From NCBI RefSeq assembly GCF_021088345.1, contig NZ_CP088156.1, positions 496,001 to 560,000 on the forward strand: a stretch of 64,000 nucleotides of DNA, in the 5' to 3' direction. Made by a program: the position numbers and the translations under genes. Positions 36,768 to 44,659 of the stretch are shown here, piece after piece. Source of the DNA: Bradyrhizobium ontarionense (GTDB taxonomy: Bacteria > Pseudomonadota > Alphaproteobacteria > Rhizobiales > Xanthobacteraceae). Under the pieces are notes generated by a model. The model saw only the letters and a list, made by a program, of their open reading frames with translations, had not been told where the DNA came from and did not search any database. Numbering within the stretch: the first letter of the stretch is position 1; each line of letters begins with the position of its first letter.

Positions 36768-39562
36768 CGCGTCGGCACCCGTATGATGGGATCGCCGGAC
36801 GCGTCGATCTGATCACGCGAACGCATCACCAAATCCAGCGCTTCCTCGTGCGAGCGGCCGGCAGCGCGGAGTGCGAAATAAGCTTTGACATCCTCGTAAT
36901 AAGGCGAGGGCGTGACTGATGTGCCCTCACCACTCGACTTGATCTGCACTTCGCCAATGTTCGGTTCGTGCGTTTCGCCATGCATCGCCCGGTTGAGGTT
37001 GCGCTGGGTCGCGGAAGCGGCGCCATGTTGTGCCTCGGTGAAGCCGGGGACGTTCTGCCTGATGGCAATTGCCGGATTGTGGTTGGGATTGCCCTTGGCG
37101 GAGACCGTACCTCGCGGCGACATGCTGGCCGACTGATGAACATGATGTCCCGCCACTGCATCCGGGCCGTTCCTGTATGGACCGGTCTGAAGCGGCGGCA
37201 GCGGGTTCTCGACCTTGGGTCCGATGGGAGTACGCAACGGTGGGGTGGACGGCGCTGCCGGCTTGCCGAGCTTCGCCGCCTGCTTCCTATTCTGAAGTTC
37301 GGCAGTCTCCCTCTCGATACGCTTTGCGAAATCGGGATCGGTCTTGCCGAGCGCGGCCTCCTGCCGGGCTGCTATCCTGCGCATTGCGTCGAGCCGTTCC
37401 GCCTCTCGAGCCAATGCATCGCCCGGACGGCCTTTGGGGGTTTCGGGACCGGGGCGACTGGCCGCCGACGTTCCGCTTCCCTCTTCTGGCGACCGCTGTG
37501 CATTGTTGCGCGCCGCCTCGCAAGCGCGGATGAGGCTGGCCGCTTCGTCCGCCGCGCGCTGCGGGTTGGTCTGGCGCAACCCCTGAACCTCGTCGTTCCA
37601 TTGTTTCAGATCGGGATTGTCGGCCAGTTCGTTCTTGTACTCGACCTGGATGACCGGACACGGCGTGGGGCTGCACCGACCGACGCCCTCGGGCGTGACG
37701 ACCGCATCATGCCCGTTGTCCGCCGGCTTGCGCGCCGTCGCCCGGTTCGGCTCGATGGCCGCGGCGGTCTCGTCGAGCTTTGGCGGCGAAGTGGTGGCGG
37801 TTGCGGTCGTTTTTGCGGGGAGCGGCTCCTCGCCGCGTGGACGCGTGATGGGCTTTGTCTCTACCTCGGTCGGCGCGGGCGTTTTTTCCGGCCGCGAGAC
37901 GACCTTCGTTTGAAACGGCTCTTCGGCATGCGGAAGAATTCCGGGTGCTTTCGTCTCCGTCCGAGCGGCAGCAGAGGTCTTTCCGGCGGGCAGCCTGGCA
38001 GTCGGCGCTTCGCCTGCCGGCCCATGCAGGCTCGCACGAAACGCGTTGCCCACCGAAGGGCCCTTCCTGCCGATCGACCCGGCATGGCCTGTCGCCAACG
38101 TGGCGCCTTGGCCGATCAGCGATGCATCTTCCTTCGACACACCAAGCGATGTCGCGAGCTTCTCCGCGCCCATGCCGACCAGCGGGGCGATGGCTTGCGC
38201 CGTCGTCATCTTCGCCGGATTGCCCATGCCGGCGGCCGTCTCGACGAGCCCGCCGATGCCTTCCGCAATTTCGTCGTTCACCCCGAGCGCCTTGGCGCTG
38301 TACTCGGCGCCCTTGCCGGCGATGCCGGGGGCGAACGCGGCGATCGGATCGCCACCGCCGGCAATCATCGCGATGACGACCTTCGCGGAGAAATTGGCGA
38401 CCCCGGCGGCCGCATCGATTATCTTGTAGCCCTTGCGCAGTTCGTCGGAATAGGCGTTGCGGTACTCGAAGAACGCCTTCACCACTCCCTCGGACGTGTG
38501 CCTCTCCTTCTGGTACTGCTTCGAGAATGTTTCGAACGTCTGCGGATTGGAGGTGCCGGCGCGGCGTGTGACTTCTGCCTCGGTCGCCAGATCGTGCATG
38601 ACGATGACCTCGTTGCCGATGATCTCGCCCTGGTCTTCCGCGCCGACGCCTTGCACCATGGCGACCTCGCCGTCGATGACGACGGGCGTCACGCCGTAGC
38701 GATTCTGCATCGCCGCGCGATAGATCTTCTGCGCGTCCTCCACGCCGACATCCTGTTCGCGGCCGTAGGAATAGCTCCGCTCGTCCGCTTTCACGGGAAC
38801 ATTGTCGATGGTGGTGCCTTCGCTGACATACGCATAATCGCCCTGGCGATAGCCCATCGACAGAAGGTCGGGGTCGTCCAGATAGGGGCCGTCGGTGTTG
38901 GCATTTGTCGGCTCCTGCGCATCCGATTTCGCGTTGCGCTGGAGACCGCGGCCGGCCCCGCCCGCGACCTGTACGGCTCCGTTCGCCGCGACCGTCTCGC
39001 CCGCCCGCCGCGCTTCAGTCTCAAGCCGGGGATCGGGATCGATGCCTGCCGCTACGCCGCCGCGCGACTGCTGCACGACATGCGCAAGCTCGTGGCCGAG
39101 CAGCCGCTGGCCCGCTGTGCTGGCAGGGTCCGGCGCGGCGCTGCCGAACACGATATCCCGGCCAACCGTGTAGGCACGCGCTTTGACCGCCGCGGCGGAG
39201 TTCTGCGCCGACGCATCGGCATGGATGCGCACGGCCGAGAAATCCTGGCCGAACTTCTCTTCCATCCGCGTGCGCTGCGCGGGCGGCATGGGCTGGCCGG
39301 GGCTTCGCAGCACGTCGCCGACCGCACCGGGCAGCCCGAGCGGCGGCGCGCCTGTTCCGAACCGCTGCAGGCCGGTGCGCTTGCCGGCGCAGCGAGAACA
39401 TGCCTCGCCCGTTTCCTCGCAAGCGCAGGTCCGCTGCAGCGTCACCGGCGCGGCCGCCCCAGACGGGAAGGCGAGGGGCGGATTCAGAGCGAAACCTCGG
39501 TTCGGTCGCACGGCCTGGCTCTGCCGCGCATGGGGCGAGGCGTGCGTTGCCGTGTGCTTCAT
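36764..39562 (-). CDS. eCIS cargo candidate 3: DUF4157 protein with HNH/EndoVII-like nuclease end
   Basis: 932 residues. N-terminal CACEETGEACSRC cluster and DUF4157 with HELAHVVQQ (His157). The middle contains a Gly/Ala-rich, partly hydrophobic region (about 375-500), then a long low-complexity Pro/Thr/Glu linker. The last 128 residues contain GHHVHQSASM (His806), NPNHNPAIAI (His828) and ATQRNLNRAMHG, the pattern of HNH/EndoVII-superfamily toxin nucleases. It lacks the terminal CPNC module of cargos 1 and 2. It overlaps the AAA+ gene by ATGA. Nuclease activity is inferred from motifs only. Confidence 0.8.
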   Translation of the reverse strand: MKHTATHASPHARQSQAVRPNRGFALNPPLAFPSGAAAPVTLQRTCACEETGEACSRCAGKRTGLQRFGTGAPPLGLPGAVGDVLRSPGQPMPPAQRTRMEEKFGQDFSAVRIHADASAQNSAAAVKARAYTVGRDIVFGSAAPDPASTAGQRLLGHELAHVVQQSRGGVAAGIDPDPRLETEARRAGETVAANGAVQVAGGAGRGLQRNAKSDAQEPTNANTDGPYLDDPDLLSMGYRQGDYAYVSEGTTIDNVPVKADERSYSYGREQDVGVEDAQKIYRAAMQNRYGVTPVVIDGEVAMVQGVGAEDQGEIIGNEVIVMHDLATEAEVTRRAGTSNPQTFETFSKQYQKERHTSEGVVKAFFEYRNAYSDELRKGYKIIDAAAGVANFSAKVVIAMIAGGGDPIAAFAPGIAGKGAEYSAKALGVNDEIAEGIGGLVETAAGMGNPAKMTTAQAIAPLVGMGAEKLATSLGVSKEDASLIGQGATLATGHAGSIGRKGPSVGNAFRASLHGPAGEAPTARLPAGKTSAAARTETKAPGILPHAEEPFQTKVVSRPEKTPAPTEVETKPITRPRGEEPLPAKTTATATTSPPKLDETAAAIEPNRATARKPADNGHDAVVTPEGVGRCSPTPCPVIQVEYKNELADNPDLKQWNDEVQGLRQTNPQRAADEAASLIRACEAARNNAQRSPEEGSGTSAASRPGPETPKGRPGDALAREAERLDAMRRIAARQEAALGKTDPDFAKRIERETAELQNRKQAAKLGKPAAPSTPPLRTPIGPKVENPLPPLQTGPYRNGPDAVAGHHVHQSASMSPRGTVSAKGNPNHNPAIAIRQNVPGFTEAQHGAASATQRNLNRAMHGETHEPNIGEVQIKSSGEGTSVTPSPYYEDVKAYFALRAAGRSHEEALDLVMRSRDQIDASGDPIIRVPTR

Positions 39563-40902
39563 GCCGCCCTCCCTTCCTTGATCATCTCGGTCCGGATCGC
39601 GGCGACGAGGTCGTCGCGGCCGATCGGGCGCTCGTTGTCCTTGAGCGACTGCAGCGAGGCGAGCCGGATCACGTTCATGATCGAGCCGCCCGACAGCGTG
39701 TAGTCGCGGGCGATCTTCGACAGGTCGAGATCACCAGCGAACTGCGCCTTCGGCGAGAAGCCCTGGCGCCACAGCTGCTCGCGCTCCTCGGGACGCGGTA
39801 GCGGGAAGTAGATCACGGATTCGAAGCGCCGGGCGAAGGCGTCATCGATGTTGTCGCGCAGGTTGGAGGCGAGGATCGCGATGCCGTCGAAACTCTCGAT
39901 CCGCTGCAGCAGGAACGCGATCTCCTGGTTGGCGTAGCGGTCATGCGCATCGCGCGTCTCGCTGCGCTTGCCGAACAGCGCGTCGGCCTCGTCGAACAGC
40001 AGGATCCAGTTGCGTCCCTCCGCCTGGTTGAAGACGGCGGCGAGGTTCTTCTCGGTCTCGCCGATGAATTTCGACACCACCATCGAGAGGTCGACGCGAT
40101 AGACGTGGCGTCCGGTCGATTTGCCGAGCAGGCAGGCCGTCATCGTCTTGCCGGTGCCGGGCGGACCGTAGAACAGGCTGCGATAGCCGGGACGCAGCTT
40201 GGCGGCCATGCGCCAGTCGTGCATCAGCGTGGGGCCGTGCGCGATCCACGATTCGATCTGGCCGAGACCCTGGCGGGTCGCCGGATGCAGCACGAGATCG
40301 CTCCAGTCGAGCCCGGTCTCGACGAGTTGCGCCGGGAAATGGGCGCCGAAGCTCGGCCGCCGCTGCTCGCCGCGGGTGAACAGCGATAGTGCGTCTTCGG
40401 ACAGAGTGAGCCGCGCCTTCATCGGCGGCTCGTCGCCACCGGACGCCGCCCGCAACAGGCCGCGCCGTGCGAACGGATGATCGGGCTCGAACAGCGCCTG
40501 CAGCCTGAAGCGCACGGCGAGATCGGTGCCGCCGATGATGAAGGCCAGCGTCTCGCCGGTCGGCCAGAAGTCGCCGTCGGCCTCCCTGCGCACGCCGCCG
40601 AATTCGGTGAAGCGGCGGTCGAAGGTCTGGTTGCGGGTGAAGAAGACATCGAGGATCTGCGGCCGCAGATGCGGCGCCAGCGCCAGCACCAGCGCGACCC
40701 GCTCGGCGAAGTCGCATTTGAGCTCACGCAGGAACGTCGCATAGGGGGAGGACGAACGCGACAGATCGGACGGCTCGGGCGGCGCCACGGGCTCGGTGCC
40801 CTCCAGATTGAAATAGAGCTTGAAGCGGGCATCGATCAGTTGCGCGAGCCAGTTCAGCTCGCCGTCGAGATCCGTTGCGTTCTGCTCCAGCGCGCTCACC
40901 AT
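39559..40902 (-). CDS. eCIS AAA+ ATPase (Afp15-like)
   Basis: 447 residues. N-terminal domain specific to injection-system ATPases, then one AAA+ module: Walker A GPPGTGKT (about 246-253), Walker B LLFDEADALFG (about 301-311), sensor ASNLRDNIDDAFARRF. In AFP/PVC particles this protein is needed for assembly or cargo loading. The ATG at 40902 overlaps the stop of the tape-measure gene (ATGGTGA); an earlier ATG at 40944 would intrude further. Its last 23 codons are duplicated at 36390-36461. Confidence 0.9.
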   Translation of the reverse strand: MVSALEQNATDLDGELNWLAQLIDARFKLYFNLEGTEPVAPPEPSDLSRSSSPYATFLRELKCDFAERVALVLALAPHLRPQILDVFFTRNQTFDRRFTEFGGVRREADGDFWPTGETLAFIIGGTDLAVRFRLQALFEPDHPFARRGLLRAASGGDEPPMKARLTLSEDALSLFTRGEQRRPSFGAHFPAQLVETGLDWSDLVLHPATRQGLGQIESWIAHGPTLMHDWRMAAKLRPGYRSLFYGPPGTGKTMTACLLGKSTGRHVYRVDLSMVVSKFIGETEKNLAAVFNQAEGRNWILLFDEADALFGKRSETRDAHDRYANQEIAFLLQRIESFDGIAILASNLRDNIDDAFARRFESVIYFPLPRPEEREQLWRQGFSPKAQFAGDLDLSKIARDYTLSGGSIMNVIRLASLQSLKDNERPIGRDDLVAAIRTEMIKEGRAA

Positions 40903-42581
40903 TCCACCCGCATTGCCGCCTGCATCCATGGCAATCGCAGCCACTGCAGGGTCCAGGGAATCCGTTTCAGCAGCACGTCGGCACTACGACCCTCCAGTCG
41001 CAGCAGCCACGCGCCGTCGCGCGTGCCGAGCATGCCCGGTCGCATCAGGAAGGTCTCACGCAGGCCCGCATGCGAGATCGTGCCGAGACACGTCGCATGC
41101 GCGATCGCAGCGTCCAGCAGTTGCGCGGCCTCGGCGCTCTCCACATCGCTCACCGGATCCGCGGTCTCGCAGGGATCGAACGGCGGCATCCCGCACAGCA
41201 CTTTCGGCAGCAGCAGCGCAAATTCCGGCGCGTCGCGCTCGCCGGTCGCGAGATGATGCAGCAGCAGCACGGCGCGCTGTTGCGCGGCCAGGCTCGCGAA
41301 GCCCGTCTCCTTGTCGTCGAGCAGGCCGCGGCGCGCGAAGAAGCGCGGCAGGAACGGCCAGAGCAGGCAGACGCCGGCCGTCACGACGGCATGGGAGTCC
41401 TCGGTGGCCGCGATCGGCTCCGGTTGCTGTCGTGCCGGAGCATGCCGCGCGAGCCGCGCCCGCAGGCGATCGGCCTCGGCCGATGTCATCAGGGCGGCTG
41501 TGAACAGCGGCTGCAGCATGGCCGAAATGGCGTCATCGCGCGCTCGGCCTGACGCAGTCTGCGCGAGCCGTTCGAACGCGGCAGACCACGCGCTGTGCGC
41601 GGAGTCGGGCAGGCGCGCCGTCAATGGCGCGAGCTCCGCATGCAAGGCCGCGAGCGCAGGATCTGACACTGAAAGACCAGGTTCACGGCGACGCGCCGCG
41701 TCGGCTGGGGCGAGGTCGGAATATGCGGCTGTCAACGCGGCGAGGCGGGCTGCGACATCCCGCGATGGTGGTCGTGCCGAGGCCGCTGCCGTGCAGGCGA
41801 CCAGCAGTGACGCCAGGGGCACGCCGGCCGCGCCGGCCGTCGCCGTCAACGCCGTCTCGATGAGGTCCGACCGTGCGCCGGCGCAGGCCGCCTGGAGCAG
41901 TCCGCGCCAGACGACGAGGCGTCTTTGCCGCGGCGTCAGATCAGCAATCGACGTGCTCTCCAGCAGCGTTGCGAGTTCGCGCAGGACAGCCGCGCGATCG
42001 GGCGCCAGCGCGGCGGCGATTTTCTCGAGCGACTGATCCGAGAGATGCCCGATCAGCCGGTTCATCGCGGTCGGATCCGAGACGAAGCCTCGCAGGCTGT
42101 GGGTGAGGTTGGCCGGGGATCTTTGCAACGCGGCGTCCGCCGCGCGGTCCAGGAGGTCGCGTCCGCGGCCGTCGCACCACCACGGCAATGTGCCCGTCGT
42201 CACGAAGTGGCTGATCACGAGCAGCGCTGCCGCGTCGGCGTCGGGTTTCATCCGGCCACTTCGCGCCGACGTTCCCGACGGGTCGCCGCCGGAACGCCGT
42301 AGCGCAGCCGATTGCAGCACCGCGGCCGGAAGCTTCGCGGCGATCCGCGCCGGCAGCTCTCGCTGCAGCGAGGCCAGATCGAGCCGTCCGAGGTCCAGCT
42401 CGAGCCGGTCGAGGCGCACGATCTCGGCATGCGGGGTCATTTCATCGAACATCCGTTCCAGAAGCGGTGTCACCGCGTTGCGGATCAGATCCGAGACGAC
42501 GGAGCTGATGCGCTCGGCCGTCGCAGCGCTGGCAACGGTTACCTCGACGATCTGGCGGTGGATGGCGTGGCGCTGCGGCAT
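40896..42581 (-). CDS. Contractile injection system tape measure protein (Afp14-like)
   Basis: 561 residues. The N-terminus IHRQIVEVTVASAATAERI and the C-terminal signature WLLRLEGRSADVLLKRIPW followed by LRLPWM and VEW are those of the CIS tape-measure family, which sets tube length. It is short for this family, which may mean a short particle. ATG at 42581 leaves 17 bases to the preceding gene; the open frame runs further upstream but that part is antisense-like. Confidence 0.85.
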   Translation of the reverse strand: MPQRHAIHRQIVEVTVASAATAERISSVVSDLIRNAVTPLLERMFDEMTPHAEIVRLDRLELDLGRLDLASLQRELPARIAAKLPAAVLQSAALRRSGGDPSGTSARSGRMKPDADAAALLVISHFVTTGTLPWWCDGRGRDLLDRAADAALQRSPANLTHSLRGFVSDPTAMNRLIGHLSDQSLEKIAAALAPDRAAVLRELATLLESTSIADLTPRQRRLVVWRGLLQAACAGARSDLIETALTATAGAAGVPLASLLVACTAAASARPPSRDVAARLAALTAAYSDLAPADAARRREPGLSVSDPALAALHAELAPLTARLPDSAHSAWSAAFERLAQTASGRARDDAISAMLQPLFTAALMTSAEADRLRARLARHAPARQQPEPIAATEDSHAVVTAGVCLLWPFLPRFFARRGLLDDKETGFASLAAQQRAVLLLHHLATGERDAPEFALLLPKVLCGMPPFDPCETADPVSDVESAEAAQLLDAAIAHATCLGTISHAGLRETFLMRPGMLGTRDGAWLLRLEGRSADVLLKRIPWTLQWLRLPWMQAAMRVEW

Positions 42582-42598
42582 GGCGGTCGACCAACAGG

Positions 42599-44659
42599 TC
42601 AGTTGAGGGTGACGGTGGCCGTCGCGGCGAGCGTCGCCGTTGCGGCAGGTGGATTGAGGCGCGTGGCGGTGATGGAGAAGGTCGTGGTCGCATTGATCGG
42701 ATTGGTGATGAACACGAGCGTGCCGCCCGTGCCCTGCTGGGCCGCGCCGACCGGCGCGCCTGCGGCCACGAGCTGATAGCTGATCTCGATCTGGGTCTTG
42801 TCGACCAGGATCTTGGTACGATTGCCGGCCGCAACGGCGCTGTCGCCGGCGCGGACGGGGCATGACGGATCGGGACGGACGGCAACCGGGAATCTGATCC
42901 GCCGGCGCACCGGAATGGGCGCCTTGCTCGTCGCCGACAGCACCAGCATGGTGTCGTTGGCAATGGCTGCCGAGGCGAAATCGAGGGTCTGTCCGTTGCC
43001 GTCGCGCGCCGCGCCGATGGCGACGTCGTCCGGGCTGGCTTCCTGCGCCAGCGCGTAGCTGTCGCTCGCCGCGCTGGCCTGCACCGTGACATGGGCGATA
43101 CCGCCGCGGTCGATCAGGCCTGCGGTCAATTGCGCCGGCTGAATGGCCGCGATCACCACCGGCGTTGGAAGATCGATGCCGATGCGGCTTTGCGCCACCA
43201 TCGCGGCGACGGTCCAGGACGTGCCGACCGGGACCGCGCCCGTCTGGACCACCGGAGGCAGCGGCGGCTGGCCATCGCGCGTCACGGCGAAGTCGACCTC
43301 CAGCTCGATCTGGCCGATGCCCTTGTTGGCGCTGGGATCGTCCGGACTGCGCTGATGGACATAGGCCGGCAGGATGTTCGGAACGGGGGGCGTGGTTCTC
43401 GGCGTGTAGTAGACGCCGGGCTGACCGCCGGCGATCGTCATCGCCCCGTCGGTCGCCGCTCCCGCAAGCGTCACGGTCGCGCTGAGGCCCGGCTTGGGAT
43501 TGGGCCGCACCAGCACGGCGATCATCCGGCGCAGCCAGGTCCAGGAGCTGAAGGAGATCGTTCCCGTCGTATGAGCCTTGCGCGCGGCAATGGCGATGAT
43601 GCTGTCGGCGGTGGCTTGCGGCAACGTCAGCCGCAGATCGGCATTGGCGCCGGCCTGCCAATCCGCGCCGATGGTGAAGCCTTGCGGGACGCCGCTCGGA
43701 TCCGCCGCATCGAGCGACGGCAGGCGTATCATGGCGTCAGGCTGCCCCGGCACCGGCACCGCGAGCAGTCCGGGACCGGGCGGCACGCCTTGCGCGAACG
43801 CCGCGTCAGCGATGCGCAGCATGACGGCGCGATAGTCGACGCCGCCCTGGGCCGCGCCGAGCTTGATCTTCGGGGCGGCCTGGAAGTCGACGATCGCGCC
43901 CGGCTCCGGCGTCGGCACGAGATCCGGATTGGCCTTGACGTAGACGCGCAGCCGGATCGCGAGGACGTTGGTCTGCGGCGGACGCGCCAACGCCGCATCG
44001 AAGATCTTGGTGGCGCGGATCCGGAGCTCGGTGTCGGCCTGCAGCGGCTTGCCCGGCAGCTCGATCGGTCCGCCGGTGCCGCGAACGGTCTGGTTGCCCA
44101 CCGATACGATGTCGTCCTGCGCCGCCGCCGCCATGTCGTCGGGATGCGCCGGATCGCCGTTGGGAAAACGCACGAGCCTGTAGTCGACACCATCCTGGCT
44201 CGATGGGATCCGCACCGTGACGGCCGCGTTGTAGTCCACGATGCGCGGTGACGGTCCGTCCTCGGGCAACAGGATCGCCGCCAGCGAGAGATCGAGGCCG
44301 ACCTTGACGCCGGCCGTCGCCAGCAGATCCGCCTCGCGCCCGCTCGGTGCGCGCGCGTGAATCGTGAAGGTGATGTCGTCGCGGATCGCCTGGCTCGTCA
44401 ACGGCACCGTGTCTCCCGTGCCCTTGACGACCGCGCTGACGGCGTCGCCGTTCTGGTTGCGCAGCCCGTATGCGACGCCCTTTTCGCTGCTCTCGACCTT
44501 GATCGTGGCGGTGTCGTTGAACGCGACCGTCAGCCGCTCGTTGGGCACCGGCAGGTCGCGGACCGGATAGGTCTCGCCGAGCTGGAGCGCGTCGAGCATG
44601 CGATTGCGCGCCTCGCGCAGGCGCAGCACCGTCGTCGTGCTCGTGGTCGCGCCGCTCAT
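42599..44659 (-). CDS. Ig-like beta-repeat protein of the eCIS
   Basis: 686 residues built from about six repeats of roughly 85-120 residues, each with a pattern like G-V-x-Y-x-L, a polar loop, G-T-G and D-T-x-x-x-I-x-A. Clear copies start near residues 55, 152, 272, 408, 540 and 625. No signal peptide. Such beta-sandwich arrays suit a fibre, an adhesin or baseplate decoration. It overlaps the second baseplate gene by four bases. The family is not one I can name. Confidence 0.8.
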   Translation of the reverse strand: MSGATTSTTTVLRLREARNRMLDALQLGETYPVRDLPVPNERLTVAFNDTATIKVESSEKGVAYGLRNQNGDAVSAVVKGTGDTVPLTSQAIRDDITFTIHARAPSGREADLLATAGVKVGLDLSLAAILLPEDGPSPRIVDYNAAVTVRIPSSQDGVDYRLVRFPNGDPAHPDDMAAAAQDDIVSVGNQTVRGTGGPIELPGKPLQADTELRIRATKIFDAALARPPQTNVLAIRLRVYVKANPDLVPTPEPGAIVDFQAAPKIKLGAAQGGVDYRAVMLRIADAAFAQGVPPGPGLLAVPVPGQPDAMIRLPSLDAADPSGVPQGFTIGADWQAGANADLRLTLPQATADSIIAIAARKAHTTGTISFSSWTWLRRMIAVLVRPNPKPGLSATVTLAGAATDGAMTIAGGQPGVYYTPRTTPPVPNILPAYVHQRSPDDPSANKGIGQIELEVDFAVTRDGQPPLPPVVQTGAVPVGTSWTVAAMVAQSRIGIDLPTPVVIAAIQPAQLTAGLIDRGGIAHVTVQASAASDSYALAQEASPDDVAIGAARDGNGQTLDFASAAIANDTMLVLSATSKAPIPVRRRIRFPVAVRPDPSCPVRAGDSAVAAGNRTKILVDKTQIEISYQLVAAGAPVGAAQQGTGGTLVFITNPINATTTFSITATRLNPPAATATLAATATVTLN

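Noticed and set aside
42582..43661. 360-codon N-terminal extension of the tape-measure frame
   Set aside because: It overlaps the C-terminal half of the Ig-like repeat gene on the same strand in another frame and has low-complexity Arg/Gln-rich composition; the family starts at MPQRHAIH.
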